Source: Alloyangia pacifica (lineage in GTDB: Bacteria > Pseudomonadota > Alphaproteobacteria > Rhodobacterales > Rhodobacteraceae). From it: DNA of 64,000 bases. Of the stretch, positions 33,790-45,058 are shown one piece after another. The stretch lies in the NCBI RefSeq assembly GCF_900116195.1, contig NZ_FOZW01000004.1, positions 248,001 through 312,000 of the forward strand, given 5' to 3'. Both the position numbers and the translations under genes were made by a program. Under the pieces are notes generated by a model. That model searched no databases. It saw nothing but the letters and a program-made list of their open reading frames with translations, and was not told the origin of the DNA. Position 1 is the first letter of the stretch; each line of letters starts with the position of its first letter.

Positions 33790-34193
33790 GGGATAAACCC
33801 CTTCCTGTCTGTGTGCTGCCCACGGAACTGCGGCAGCCCGGCGTAGAAACGTCTGTATCGATAGACTGCGTGCCGGGTAGGAACTGGGTCGTCGAATAGA
33901 AGCCTAAGCGGGCACGACGCTGCCATGATCGAGCCCGAAATTCAAGGCGATTCGAGGGGCGGGGGCGGGTCTCCGCCACCGGTTCGGCAAGATAGTCGCT
34001 ATTTGCATCAAGGGCTTGCCGAACGAAGTCCGAAGCGTTTCCGCCATTTGGGGGTGGCACGAAGCAAACCAGTCTTTCTGGAGCGTGTATAGCTCGGCCC
34101 GCGCTGTCGCAACTCCCGATGCCATGAATCGAAGCGGCCTTGTGGTCACATAGCTGTTAGGGCAACCCTGTCAGGCGAGCAGGGAGTTAGGTG
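33790..34193. promoter_or_regulatory. Region upstream of cspA with an inverted repeat
   Basis: 404 bp without a convincing gene, between divergent cspA and the DUF2938 gene. GTTCGGCAAG (33982-33991) and CTTGCCGAAC (34015-34024) form a perfect 10-bp inverted repeat whose loop contains ATAGTCGCTAT, itself partly self-complementary. A frame on the minus strand at 33904-34149 crosses it but has no ribosome site. The cspA leader and promoter are probably here. Confidence 0.4.
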
Positions 34194-34670
34194 ATGCAGC
34201 AGGTACTTGTCGGAATTGCCATGGGTCTGGGCGGGACCGTTGCCATGGATCTCTGGGCGCTGCTTCTGCACCTGGTGCTCGGCTATCCGAAGCCGGCCTG
34301 GCGCAATCCCGGGCGTTGGGTGGTCCGCGTTCTGCAGGGCAAGGTCTTTCACGACGACATCGCCGCCACGCCTCCGGTTGCGAACGAGAGCGCCATCGGT
34401 TGGAGCTTTCACTACGCGGTGGGTGTCGCCTACGGGGTGATCTTCGTGCTGCTGGCGGGGCCGGGATGGCTGGAGGAGCCGCGTTTCCTGCCGCTCTGGC
34501 TCTTCGCGCTGGTCACCATCGCGGCGGGCTGGTTCCTGCTGCAGCCCGGCATGGGGCTGGGCTGGGCCCTGTCGAAAACGCCCACCCCCTGGAAGGGGCG
34601 GGCGTTGGGTCTGCTGGCCCACACGGTGTTCGGCCTTGGCATGTGGGCGGTGGCGCTGGTCGCCACCTGA
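34194..34670 (+). CDS. DUF2938-family membrane protein
   Basis: 158 aa with four predicted transmembrane segments. Features seen: GLGGTVAMDLWALLLH at the N-terminus, NPGRWVVRV, SAIGWSFHYAVGVAYG and the C-terminal HTVFGLGMWAVAL, all matching DUF2938 inner-membrane proteins of unknown function. GTG-ATG start region; ATG at 34194 taken. It stands alone. Confidence 0.75.
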   Translation: MQQVLVGIAMGLGGTVAMDLWALLLHLVLGYPKPAWRNPGRWVVRVLQGKVFHDDIAATPPVANESAIGWSFHYAVGVAYGVIFVLLAGPGWLEEPRFLPLWLFALVTIAAGWFLLQPGMGLGWALSKTPTPWKGRALGLLAHTVFGLGMWAVALVAT

Positions 34671-34673
34671 GCG

Positions 34674-34775
34674 TCAGATCATCGCCCAGTCGGTGAAGCG
34701 GAACGCGGGTTCTGGCGCGGGTTCCGGTTGCTTGGACGCCGACTGGCGGGATTTCTGTGCTGACTGCGTGCTCAT
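34674..34775 (-). CDS. Possible 33-aa small protein
   Basis: Open frame encoding MSTQSAQKSR, a Pro/Glu-rich middle, and an ending FRFTDWAMI. The ribosome site is weak (AAGAG about 6 nt upstream). It converges on the DUF2938 gene, stopping 4 nt beyond it. Low support. Confidence 0.25.
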   Translation of the reverse strand: MSTQSAQKSRQSASKQPEPAPEPAFRFTDWAMI

Positions 34776-34875
34776 TTCGAACTCTTGAGGTCTATGCGTG
34801 TGTTGCACGGAAGGCCGGGCGCTTCGCCGCATCTCCCGCGACGGGGCACCTAATCCTCCGCCGCGGAAAACGAAA

Positions 34876-34905
34876 GACCCCGCGCACGGAAGTGTGCGCG
34901 GGGTC
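34876..34905 (-). terminator. Terminator of ettA
   Basis: GACCCCGCGCAC and GTGCGCGGGGTC form a perfect 12-bp stem with a 6-nt loop. On the minus strand it is followed by TTTCGTTTTC. Located 36 nt after the ettA stop. Confidence 0.8.
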
Positions 34906-34940
34906 ATCCTGGCTGTGATCGGGGCTGAGCGAAAACCGGC

Positions 34941-36596
<1,656 letters not shown>

Positions 36597-36769
36597 CGGT
36601 TCCTCCGGTGAAAAAGCTTTGCGGGCGTGTATGGCACCGCGCGGGGGGAAAGCAAATGCCTTGTTTTGCGGGATCCGCAGGGGGTGACGGCCCGAAGCCG
36701 GAAAAATCCGGTTGAACCCAAAACGAAATCCGGTGTCTTTGGGCATTCATTCCTGAAGGAAGGCGCGCA

Positions 36770-37405
36770 ATGCTCTCGACTGCGCATCAGACCGGGTTTC
36801 ATCTGACACCCGGGCAGAGGATCGGATTGCTCGGCGGTTCCTTCGACCCGCCGCACGCAGGGCATGTCCGCATCACGCTCGAGGCGCTGAAACGGTTCCG
36901 GCTCGACCGGGTCATCTGGCTGGTCAGCCCCGGCAACCCGCTGAAACCGCAGGGTCCCGCGCCGCTGGAGGCGCGCATCGCCGCCGCCCATACGCTGATG
37001 CAGCACCCGCGCGTGCGCATCAGCGGCTTCGAGGCGCTGGCTGGAACGCGGCATACCGCCCGCACCCTGGCGCAGCTGCAGAAGATCCATCCCGGCGTGC
37101 GCTTCGTCTGGCTGATGGGCGCCGACAACCTGGCGCAGCTGCACCGGTGGGAGGATTGGCAGGACATCATGCGCCGCGTGCCCGTCGGCGTGCTGGCGCG
37201 CCCCGGTAGCCGACTTGCCGCGCAGGGATCGGTCGCAGCCTCTGTGTTCCGTCATGCGCGGCTGCCAAGCAGTGCCGCGCCGCTGCTGCCCTTCAGCGCG
37301 CCGCCGAGCTGGTGTTTCGTCAATCTCCCCATGTCGGATCTCAGCTCTACCGTCCTGCGGGCACAGGGGCGGCGAAGCGCCGCCGGAGAACCGGCGGAAA
37401 TGTGA
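36770..37405 (+). CDS. nadD: Nicotinate-nucleotide adenylyltransferase
   Basis: 211 aa. Nucleotidyltransferase motif [14 protein letters not shown] at about residues 19-32, [14 protein letters not shown] in the middle, and the ISSTxxR-like end as [10 protein letters not shown]. Converts nicotinate mononucleotide plus ATP to deamido-NAD in NAD biosynthesis. GAAGGA precedes the start. It is followed 58 bp later by a PBP4-type gene. Confidence 0.93.
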   Translation: MLSTAHQTGFHLTPGQRIGLLGGSFDPPHAGHVRITLEALKRFRLDRVIWLVSPGNPLKPQGPAPLEARIAAAHTLMQHPRVRISGFEALAGTRHTARTLAQLQKIHPGVRFVWLMGADNLAQLHRWEDWQDIMRRVPVGVLARPGSRLAAQGSVAASVFRHARLPSSAAPLLPFSAPPSWCFVNLPMSDLSSTVLRAQGRRSAAGEPAEM

Positions 37406-37463
37406 AGCGGGGCGGCGCTCTGCGTGCTTGCTGCGCCTCCTCCGCATCGGTTAGATCGTCGGA

Positions 37464-39062
37464 ATGAACCGCGGACTCTCTCGTCGTCACTTCCTGCTCT
37501 CGCTTGCTGCATCGGGGATCGCCTCCGCTGCCGCGCCGGCCTTTGCCGAGGCGCCGACGCGCTCTCTCAGGCCGTTCGCACGCGGCGACAAGCGGGCCGG
37601 GCCCGCACCCGACTCGCCCGAGGAGCTGATCGCCAAGGCGCGGCTCGGTGACGGCATCGTGGGCTACGCCGTGCTGAGCGCCACAACTGGCCAGCTGCTG
37701 GAGAGCCACCGCGGCACGCTCGGGCTGCCACCGGCAAGCGTCGCCAAGTCGCTGACGGCCTCCTACGGGCTCGACGTGCTGGGACCGGACTACCGTTTCT
37801 CGACCGAGCTCTGGACCACCGGCGCGATCGTCGGCGGTGAACTGCGCGGCGATCTGGTGCTGGTCGGCGGCGGCGATCCGACGCTGGACACCGATGGGCT
37901 CGCGACCCTGGCGCGCAGCCTCGAGGAGGTGGGGATCAAGTCGATCACAGGGCGCTTCATCGTCGATGGGGGCGTGCTGCCCTATGCGCCGGTCATCGAC
38001 ACCGAGCAGCCGGTGCATGTGGCCTACAATCCGGCGGTCGCGGGGATCAACCTCAACTACAACCGCGTCAGCTTCGAATGGGAGCGCAAGGGGGAGGGCT
38101 ACGAGGTCAGCATGGACGCCCCCTCCATGGCCGGACGGCAGGGCGTGCGCATGGCGCATATGGAGGTCGCCGACCGCAACGGGCCGATCTACACTTACGA
38201 GGACCTGAATGGCCGCGACGAGTGGAGCGTGGCGAAACACGCGCTCGGCAAGGGTGGCTCGCGCTGGCTGCCGGTGCGCAAGCCCGAGCTCTACGTGGGC
38301 GAGGTGTTCCAAGCGCTCGCCGGTTCGCATGGGCTGCAGCTTCCCGAGCCGGTGATCGAGCATGGCGTCGAGACGGTGGACTTCATCGGGCGGGTCGAGA
38401 GCGAGCCGCTGCATGTCGTGCTGAAAGACATGCTGAAGTATTCGACCAACCTCACCGCCGAGCTGGTGGGGCTGACCGCCACGCGCAAGCGGCTCGGTCA
38501 TGCGCTGTCGATCAAGCATTCCGCCGAGGAGATGAACACCTGGGCGCGCGAGAGCATGGGGCTGACCCATGTTGCGATGGTCGATCATTCGGGGCTGGGC
38601 GGCGACAGCCGCGTGGCGGCGGCGGACGTGGCCTCGGCGGTGCTGCAGGCCGAGCGGCGACTGAACCTGAAGCCGCTGATGAAGCCGATCACCGTGCTCG
38701 ACAACCGCGGCCGCCCGGTGAAGAACGCGACGCTCGAGGTGCATGCCAAGACCGGTACGCTCAATTTCGTCAGCGGTCTGGCGGGCTACGTCGACCAGCC
38801 GAGCGGCGAAGGTCTGGTGTTTGCGATCTTCTGTGGCGACGTGCCGCGCCGCGACGCGATCCCGATCGAGCAGCGTGAGCGCCCGCCGGGCATGATGGAA
38901 TGGAACACCCGGGCAAAGATGCTGCAGCAGGACCTGATCCGGCGCTGGGGTCACCTGTTCCCGGACGGGAAGGGCCCCGAGGCCGTGGCGGCGTCGAGCG
39001 TGATACCGACTATGCAGACCTCGTCGGGGAGCCTCGAGGCGGCGGAGGCCTCAGCTCCCTGA
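37464..39062 (+). CDS. dacB: D-alanyl-D-alanine carboxypeptidase/endopeptidase (PBP4, DacB family)
   Basis: 532 aa. Tat-like signal at the N-terminus (SRRHFLLSLAASG). Penicillin-binding motifs in order: SVAK (SxxK) near residue 92, YSTN (SxN) near residue 329, and KTGTLN near residue 429, with the long insertion between the first two that defines PBP4. It trims and cleaves peptidoglycan cross-links in the periplasm. A Ser/Ala/Glu-rich tail follows the catalytic domain. Confidence 0.92.
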   Translation: MNRGLSRRHFLLSLAASGIASAAAPAFAEAPTRSLRPFARGDKRAGPAPDSPEELIAKARLGDGIVGYAVLSATTGQLLESHRGTLGLPPASVAKSLTASYGLDVLGPDYRFSTELWTTGAIVGGELRGDLVLVGGGDPTLDTDGLATLARSLEEVGIKSITGRFIVDGGVLPYAPVIDTEQPVHVAYNPAVAGINLNYNRVSFEWERKGEGYEVSMDAPSMAGRQGVRMAHMEVADRNGPIYTYEDLNGRDEWSVAKHALGKGGSRWLPVRKPELYVGEVFQALAGSHGLQLPEPVIEHGVETVDFIGRVESEPLHVVLKDMLKYSTNLTAELVGLTATRKRLGHALSIKHSAEEMNTWARESMGLTHVAMVDHSGLGGDSRVAAADVASAVLQAERRLNLKPLMKPITVLDNRGRPVKNATLEVHAKTGTLNFVSGLAGYVDQPSGEGLVFAIFCGDVPRRDAIPIEQRERPPGMMEWNTRAKMLQQDLIRRWGHLFPDGKGPEAVAASSVIPTMQTSSGSLEAAEASAP

Positions 39063-39089
39063 GGCCAGCCAAGTCCTGAAACGGCGAGA

Positions 39090-39515
39090 TCAGGCGCGCA
39101 GGTGACGCGCCCGTGCGCCGCGCTCGATGGCGGCGGCGTGCAGCCGGTCGATGTCCAGCTCGTAGCGGATTTCCTCGAGCAGGCGCAGTTCTTCCTCGCG
39201 CAGCGTGCCGTCGGCGGCGGCCACGTCGCAGGCCAGCGCATAGGCCGTCTCGTTCAGCCGCTCGGGCAGGTTGTCACGCAGCAGGCCGAAGAGCGCATCG
39301 AGCCCGTCTTCCTGTTCGAAGAGGTCGAACACCAGATCGGTGATCACGCGCATGCGGTCGATGTCGTAGTCGCTGAAGATCGGCAGCATGTTCACGGCGG
39401 ATTCGATCTTCACCAGTTCGGCGGTGCGCATGTTCTCGTCCGAGGCCGAGACGGCGATCATCAGCGCGACAAGACAGTCTTGCGGTGTCATCGGGTGCGG
39501 GGCGGCGTCGGGCAC
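39090..39515 (-). CDS. TerB-like (tellurite-resistance fold) protein
   Basis: 141-aa all-helical acidic protein. Pattern [20 protein letters not shown] then [25 protein letters not shown] shows the paired acidic metal-binding loops of TerB domains. GTG start with GGAG 7 nt upstream (ATG at 39491 possible). No other ter genes nearby, so a tellurite role should not be assumed. It converges on dacB. Confidence 0.8.
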   Translation of the reverse strand: MPDAAPHPMTPQDCLVALMIAVSASDENMRTAELVKIESAVNMLPIFSDYDIDRMRVITDLVFDLFEQEDGLDALFGLLRDNLPERLNETAYALACDVAAADGTLREEELRLLEEIRYELDIDRLHAAAIERGARARHLRA

Positions 39516-39636
39516 TGGAATACTCCGGAAAAATCATGCTACGGGCAATTTATTGACCCCATGGCCCGCCTGCAATAGGAGGCTGGCGCACTGCCCCGTG
39601 ATCGCGGGCGTTTCTTCCCTAATGGAGTGTTTCCTC

Positions 39637-41214
39637 ATGTCCGAACTGCGCGACGCAGCAATGAGCTCGAAGGCCTGGCCCTTTGAAGAGGCGCGCCGGG
39701 TGCTGAAACGCTACGAGAAGACGCCGCCCGAGAAGGGATATGTGCTGTTCGAGACCGGCTATGGTCCGTCGGGTCTGCCGCACATCGGCACCTTCGGCGA
39801 AGTTGCGCGCACCACGATGATCCGCCGCGCTTTCGAGGTGATCTCGGATATTCCGACCCGGCTGATCTGTTTCTCGGACGATATGGACGGCATGCGCAAG
39901 GTGCCCGAGAACGTGCCGAACCAGGCGCTTCTGCACGAGAACCTGCAGCGCCCGCTGACCTCGGTGCCGGACCCCTTCGAGGAGTTCGAGAGCTTCGGCC
40001 ATCACAACAACGCCATGCTGCGCCGGTTCCTCGACACCTTCGGATTCGAGTACGAGTTCTATTCGGCCACCGATTTCTACAAGTCCGGCCAGTTCGACGA
40101 GATCCTGCTGCGTTGCTGCGAGAAATACGATGATCTGATGAAGATCATGCTGAAGTCTCTGCGCGAGGAGCGGGCCTCGACCTATTCGATCTTCCTGCCG
40201 ATCCACCCCGAGACCGGCCGCGTGCTCTACGTGCCGGTGAAGAATGTCGATGCCGCCGAGGGTACGATCACCTTCGACGATGACGACGGCAAGGAATGGA
40301 CCATCCCGGTCACCGGCGGCAACGTGAAGCTGCAGTGGAAGCCGGACTTCGGTGCCCGCTGGGCGGCGCTCGGCGTCGACTTCGAGATGTACGGCAAGGA
40401 TCACTCGACCAACACGCCGATCTACGACGGCATCTGCCGCACGCTCGGCGTGCGTGCGCCCGAGCATTTCACCTACGAGCTCTTCCTCGACGAGAACGGC
40501 GAGAAGATCTCGAAGTCCAAGGGCAACGGCCTGTCGATCGACGAGTGGCTGACCTATGCCTCCTCCGAGTCGCTGTCCTACTTCATGTTCCAGAAGCCGA
40601 AGACCGCGAAGCGCCTGTGGTGGGACGTGATCCCCAAGGCGATGGACGAGTACCACCAGCAGCTGCGGGCCTATCCGACGCAGGATGTGAAGGCGCAGCT
40701 GGCCAACCCCGTGTGGCACATCCATGGCGGCGACGTGCCCGAGTCGAAGATGGTCGTGCCCTTCTCGATGCTGCTCAACCTCGCCTCGGCTGCCGGTGCC
40801 GAGGATAAGGAGGCGATGTGGGGCTTCATCCGCCGCTATGCGCCCGATGCCGCGCCGAAGACCCACCCGGACCTCGACGCTGCTGCCGGTTTCGCGGTGC
40901 GCTACTTCAACGACTTCGTGAAGCCGACGAAGCAGTTCCGCGCGCCCACCGATCAGGAGCGGGCGGCGATGGAAGACCTCGCGGCGCAGCTCGAGGGTTA
41001 CGACGGCGCGGTCGATGACGAGGCGCTGCAGACCCTGGTCTTCTCGGTCGGCAAGGCACATGAGTTCGAGAACCTGCGAGAGTGGTTCCAGGCACTCTAC
41101 GAGGTGCTGCTGGGCCAGAGCCAGGGGCCGCGCTTCGGCGGGTTCATCGCGCTCTACGGCGTCGCCGAGACCGCCGCGCTGATCCGCAAGGGTCTGGCAG
41201 GCGAGCTGGGCTGA
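39637..41214 (+). CDS. lysK: Lysyl-tRNA synthetase, class I
   Basis: 525-aa archaeal-type class I LysRS, as usual in alphaproteobacteria. HIGH motif as HIGTFGE at about residues 48-54 following [13 protein letters not shown] motif as KISKSKG near residue 291. It charges tRNA-Lys. GGAG lies about 10 nt before the ATG at 39637. A terminator follows. Confidence 0.95.
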   Translation: MSELRDAAMSSKAWPFEEARRVLKRYEKTPPEKGYVLFETGYGPSGLPHIGTFGEVARTTMIRRAFEVISDIPTRLICFSDDMDGMRKVPENVPNQALLHENLQRPLTSVPDPFEEFESFGHHNNAMLRRFLDTFGFEYEFYSATDFYKSGQFDEILLRCCEKYDDLMKIMLKSLREERASTYSIFLPIHPETGRVLYVPVKNVDAAEGTITFDDDDGKEWTIPVTGGNVKLQWKPDFGARWAALGVDFEMYGKDHSTNTPIYDGICRTLGVRAPEHFTYELFLDENGEKISKSKGNGLSIDEWLTYASSESLSYFMFQKPKTAKRLWWDVIPKAMDEYHQQLRAYPTQDVKAQLANPVWHIHGGDVPESKMVVPFSMLLNLASAAGAEDKEAMWGFIRRYAPDAAPKTHPDLDAAAGFAVRYFNDFVKPTKQFRAPTDQERAAMEDLAAQLEGYDGAVDDEALQTLVFSVGKAHEFENLREWFQALYEVLLGQSQGPRFGGFIALYGVAETAALIRKGLAGELG

Positions 41215-41249
41215 CCTGCCAGGCGCTTGACGCATCACGACGAAAAGCT

Positions 41250-41280
41250 ACCTCCTCGGGTATTCCGGGGAGGTTTTTTT
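41250..41280 (+). terminator. Intrinsic terminator of lysK, overlapping the next ribosome site
   Basis: ACCTCCTCGG pairs with CCGGGGAGGT (one T-G wobble) around GTATT, followed by seven T. The right arm GGGGAGG is also the only Shine-Dalgarno candidate for the gene starting at 41282, so read-through transcripts would hide that ribosome site in the stem. Confidence 0.85.
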
Positions 41281-41281
41281 C

Positions 41282-41695
41282 ATGCGAAACCTGATTTCCG
41301 CGCGAGCATTTTCGCTGGTGGTTGCCTTGGCGCTCGCAGGTCCTGCGGCGGCGCAGCAGGCCGAGATCGCCGAGACCATCCAGCGCCAGATGGACGCCTT
41401 TCTGGCCGAGGATGAGGGCGCGGCCTTCGGTTTCGCAAGTCCCGGGATTCAGGGCCTTTTCGGCACGCCGGAGAACTTCGGCCGGATGGTGCGCGACGGC
41501 TACCCGATGGTCTGGAGTCCCGGTGATGTGCGCTTCGGCAAGCTTGCCGAGCGCGGCGGCCTCTGGGTGCAGAACGTCTACGTGAGCGATGCCGCGGGAG
41601 CCCCCCACCTGCTCGAATATACCATGGAGCAGATCGACGGCCGCTGGTGCATTGCCGGCGTGCGCATCCTCGAGATGCCCGAAGCCGCGGTGTGA
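41282..41695 (+). CDS. DUF4864-family secreted protein
   Basis: 137 aa with a signal peptide (about residues 1-24, ending PAAAQQ). The mature part has the SnoaL/NTF2-like pattern QRQMDAFLAEDEGAAFGFASPGIQ and WVQNVYVSDAAGAPHLLEYTMEQIDGRWCIAGVRIL typical of DUF4864. Probably periplasmic; function unknown. Its ribosome site lies in the lysK terminator arm. Confidence 0.8.
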   Translation: MRNLISARAFSLVVALALAGPAAAQQAEIAETIQRQMDAFLAEDEGAAFGFASPGIQGLFGTPENFGRMVRDGYPMVWSPGDVRFGKLAERGGLWVQNVYVSDAAGAPHLLEYTMEQIDGRWCIAGVRILEMPEAAV

Positions 41696-41830
41696 CCCCA
41701 GCCTCTCCTGTTGCGCCCCGGCACGGTCCGCCGCGCGGTGCCAGCGGAGCGCATTAACCTCTGCCCTCTAGCTCTGTCTCCCGTGGGGTCGGCGCGAACC
41801 CGCGAGGCGTTTCAGAGCAGAGGGACAAGC

Positions 41831-44119
41831 ATGAACATTGCGGTGACCGACGGGGTTGTGCTGACCCCCACGCCATTTTCCGAGGGACTGGCCGTCTGGT
41901 CGCGGGGCGACGGGCGGCCCGGATCGGACACCTACAACTCCTACGCCGCGGCGGCCTATGTCCCGGCGGACGCGGACTTCGGCGGCTGCCTCGAGGTTCA
42001 GAAGGCCGAGGCCACGCAGAAACTGCGCTACATGGGCCAGACCCCGATCCTGCCGGGGGTCTACCTGCGCATCACCGCGCGGGTGAAGGCGATCTCGGGC
42101 AACCTGCCCTCGGTGCGCATCGCGGGCTGGGCGGGCACCGGCAGCGACGTCGAGGTGAGCGGGCTGCCCTTGCAGGCCGCCGCGGTTGCGCTGACCAGCT
42201 ACGGCGAGGTGGTCGAGGTTTCCGCCATCGTCGGCACCGGCGCGCGGGGCGGGGTCGATCTGGTCTGGGGTATGGCGCCGACCTACGGCCATTTCGGGCT
42301 CGACCTGACCGGGCTGAACGGCGGCGTGGTCCGGATCGACGATCTGCGGATCGAGGATGTGACCGAGGTTTTCCTGCGCGACATGATGGCCAGCGTCGAC
42401 GTGCGGGATTTCGGCGCGCTCGGCGATGGCAGCACGGATAACAGCGCGGCCTTCGAGGCCGCCGATGCCGTGGCCGACGGACGCCAGATCATCGTACCCG
42501 CCGGGACCTACCGGCTGGCGAGTTCGGTGACGCTGGAAAACCCCGTGCGCTTCGAGGGGCATGTGGAGATGCCCGCCTCGGCGATCCTGTCGCTCACCAA
42601 GGACTTTCACCTGCCGGCCTATGTCGCGGCCTTCGGCGGTGACGAGGAACTGGCGCTGGCCAAGGGGCTGCAGTCTCTGCTCAACAATGCGGACCACGAG
42701 AGTTTCGATCTCGGCGGTCGGCGGGTGTCGATGACTGCGCCGCTCGACGTCTGCGCCGCCGTGGACAACCGCGACACCTATTCGCAGCGCCGGGTGCTGC
42801 GCAACGGCCAGCTCCGCGCCGAGACCGGTGGCGCCTGGGATGCGGCCAGCGTGACCGGCACGGCGACATATTCCGCCTCGAACCAGTGGCAGCTTACCAA
42901 CGTGTCGAACATCGCCAACATCGAGGTGGGCAGCCTGGTGACCGGCGCCGGGGTGGGGCGCGAGATCTATGTGAAGGCCAAGAACGTCGGCGCCGCCGAG
43001 ATCACCCTGTCGCAGCCGCTCTCGGATGCCGTCGGCACGCAGAGCTACACCTTCACCCGCTTCCGCTACCTGCTGGATTTCTCCGGCTTCTCCAAGCTGG
43101 AAAAGTTCGAGATCGAGGATGTGGAATTCCAGTGCTCCGAGCTGGCCAGCGGGGTCCTTCTGCCGCCCGCGGGCACGGTGAACGTGATCCGCGACTGCGT
43201 GTTCAACCGGCCCGGCCATCGCGGCATCACCTCGCCGGGCGAGGGCTGCCAGGGCCTGCTGATCGACCACAACCAGTTCATCAGCGCCGAGGCTGATCTG
43301 GAAACGCAGAACCGCCAGTGCGTCGCGATCAACACCAATGGCAACGACGTGAAAATCCGCGACAACCGCGCCTCGCAGTTCCGCCATTTCGCGGTGATCT
43401 CGGGGGCGCACACGGTGATCTCCGGCAACCATTTCTTCCAGGGGGACGACAGCGGCGCGGGCATCCGCTCGGCAGGGATCGTGCTGTGCCTGCGCGCGTG
43501 CAACGCCACGATCACCGGCAATTACATCGACAATTGCTTCATAGAATGGACCAACGAGCGCGAGCCCGAGCCGGATTTCACCGGCGGCTTCGGCTTCGCG
43601 GGCCTGTCGGTGACCGGCAACGTGATGCTGTGTTCCGATGTGGCGGAGTGGTTTTCCTTCCTGGTGGTGAAGCCCTACGGCTCCGGCCACATGGTCAACG
43701 GGCTGAACCTGTCGGGGAACCTCTTCCGCTGCGTCGGCGGCAGCATCGTGCGGGTCGACCGGGTCGACACCTCCTTCGCGCCGCTGAACCTTGATGCGAT
43801 GCGGCGGGTCTTCGTACAGTCGAACACCTTCCACAACATCGACCTGCAGACCGAGAACCCGCTGCAGGTGAACCACGCGCAGAACAGTCCCGCGAGCACC
43901 TGGGTGGTGGAGACCGAGAACAAGCTGCCGTTCGGCGGGCAGGCGCGCGAGGTGCCGAGCCTCGTGCTGCGCTCTCGACCGCGCAACGCCGGCAACGTCA
44001 GCCAGTTCGTCACCCCCTATGCGATGACCGAAGGCGGCAGCACCAAGGACGAGGTGCATGTGGTCTGGCCCGAGCCAATGCTGGGGGATCTCACGCTGAC
44101 GGTGCGCATGGACTACTGA
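41831..44119 (+). CDS. Right-handed beta-helix protein, pectate-lyase-3/GH28-related
   Basis: 762 aa without a signal peptide. The N-terminal ~190 residues form a carbohydrate-binding-like beta-sandwich (WSRGDGRPGSDTYNSYAA). Then VDVRDFGALGDGSTDNSAAFEAA marks the start of a pectate-lyase-3 type beta-helix, with repeated N/G turns such as VISGNHFFQGDDSGAGIRS and ATITGNYIDNC. Proteins of this kind act as surface polysaccharide lyases or phage-like tailspikes; no phage genes are nearby. Export route not evident. Confidence 0.78.
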   Translation: MNIAVTDGVVLTPTPFSEGLAVWSRGDGRPGSDTYNSYAAAAYVPADADFGGCLEVQKAEATQKLRYMGQTPILPGVYLRITARVKAISGNLPSVRIAGWAGTGSDVEVSGLPLQAAAVALTSYGEVVEVSAIVGTGARGGVDLVWGMAPTYGHFGLDLTGLNGGVVRIDDLRIEDVTEVFLRDMMASVDVRDFGALGDGSTDNSAAFEAADAVADGRQIIVPAGTYRLASSVTLENPVRFEGHVEMPASAILSLTKDFHLPAYVAAFGGDEELALAKGLQSLLNNADHESFDLGGRRVSMTAPLDVCAAVDNRDTYSQRRVLRNGQLRAETGGAWDAASVTGTATYSASNQWQLTNVSNIANIEVGSLVTGAGVGREIYVKAKNVGAAEITLSQPLSDAVGTQSYTFTRFRYLLDFSGFSKLEKFEIEDVEFQCSELASGVLLPPAGTVNVIRDCVFNRPGHRGITSPGEGCQGLLIDHNQFISAEADLETQNRQCVAINTNGNDVKIRDNRASQFRHFAVISGAHTVISGNHFFQGDDSGAGIRSAGIVLCLRACNATITGNYIDNCFIEWTNEREPEPDFTGGFGFAGLSVTGNVMLCSDVAEWFSFLVVKPYGSGHMVNGLNLSGNLFRCVGGSIVRVDRVDTSFAPLNLDAMRRVFVQSNTFHNIDLQTENPLQVNHAQNSPASTWVVETENKLPFGGQAREVPSLVLRSRPRNAGNVSQFVTPYAMTEGGSTKDEVHVVWPEPMLGDLTLTVRMDY

Positions 44120-44142
44120 CCCCGGCAGCAGCCGGAGACCAA

Positions 44143-44172
44143 CCGGGCCGGTGCCGCAGGGTGCCGGCCCGG
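44143..44172. terminator. Bidirectional hairpin between convergent genes
   Basis: CCGGGCCGG (44143-44151) and CCGGCCCGG (44164-44172) pair perfectly around 12 nt, followed on the plus strand by GTCTGTTTC. It sits between the beta-helix gene stop and the convergent gene ending at 44180. Confidence 0.55.
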
Positions 44173-44179
44173 GTCTGTT

Positions 44180-44863
44180 TCAGAACTCGCTCCATATCCC
44201 GAGCAGCAGCCCGGCGCTGGCGTCGCCGGTCACCCCCCAGCTGCCGCCGATCTCGACCTGCAGGTGCTTGTGCAGGGGCACCACCACCGAGGGGGCGAGC
44301 CGCGCGAAGGGCGGGTCGCCCTGTTGCACGCCGCTCTGCACCTGCAGGATCGCCCGCAGCTTGCGGGGCAGGTTGAGCCCGAGCGTGAGGTCGAGCTTGT
44401 AGTCCGTGCCCTCGCCCTGCCGGATCTCGGCCAGAAGGTCGGCGTTCATCCATCCCGCCGCATGGCCGAGGCCCAGCGACAACCCCGGCCGCAGCGCCTG
44501 CGCCCCCTCGATCCGGCCCAGCCCCAGTTCGGCGGACAGGCGCAGCGCACCCTCTGCCTTCAGCGGGAACCGCAGGAAAGCCAGCGCCTTGCCGCCGCCC
44601 GAGATCGACCGCCCGAGATCGGCGCCGAGCGTCAGCCGCCGGGCCAGCCCGTACTCCAGGTAAAGCGTGTCGTAGCGCCCTTCGGGCCGCTGCCAGCCGA
44701 GCAGGGCGTCGTCCTGCGGCCAGGTGAGCCGGGTGGTGGCGCTGGCAAAGCCGTGTCCCTCCGGCGTGAGCCATGCCCCGGCGCGGAGCGGGGCGGCGCC
44801 GGTCCCGAGAAGGCCGGTCGAAAGAAGGATGCAGGTCAGTGCGCGTGCAAGCAGATGCCGCAT
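44180..44863 (-). CDS. Predicted outer-membrane beta-barrel protein, unknown function
   Basis: 227 aa. Signal peptide at about residues 1-28 (ends LRAGA). The rest alternates hydrophobic and polar residues with aromatic ends, for example GFASATTRLTW, YDTLYLEYGLARRLTLGADLG, LSAELGLGRIEG, and a final strand GLLLGIWSEF ending in phenylalanine, the usual BAM recognition signature. Not assigned to a family. Convergent with the beta-helix gene; a functional link is possible but unproven. Confidence 0.7.
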   Translation of the reverse strand: MRHLLARALTCILLSTGLLGTGAAPLRAGAWLTPEGHGFASATTRLTWPQDDALLGWQRPEGRYDTLYLEYGLARRLTLGADLGRSISGGGKALAFLRFPLKAEGALRLSAELGLGRIEGAQALRPGLSLGLGHAAGWMNADLLAEIRQGEGTDYKLDLTLGLNLPRKLRAILQVQSGVQQGDPPFARLAPSVVVPLHKHLQVEIGGSWGVTGDASAGLLLGIWSEF

Positions 44864-45058
44864 CGGGGGCCTCCTGCTCCGAAGCCTCGCCGAAACTTGG
44901 TTAAGAGCGGGTGAATATTGGCCCGGGCGGATCCGCCACGGTTGCTTTCAGCTATCCTCACCCAGGGCTATCTGTCCTCTGGACGGAGTGTATCGTTCGG
45001 CTATGCTGCAGCTGCGAAGGGCCCCGCGCGGGCCCGTCGGACCGCACAGGGGGGCGTC

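Noticed and set aside
33904-34149. 81-aa minus-strand frame upstream of cspA
   Set aside because: No ribosome site, and it contains the perfect inverted repeat; more likely leader or promoter DNA.
39090-39515. Tellurite resistance operon
   Set aside because: Only a TerB-like domain protein is present; no terC, terD or terZ genes in the window.
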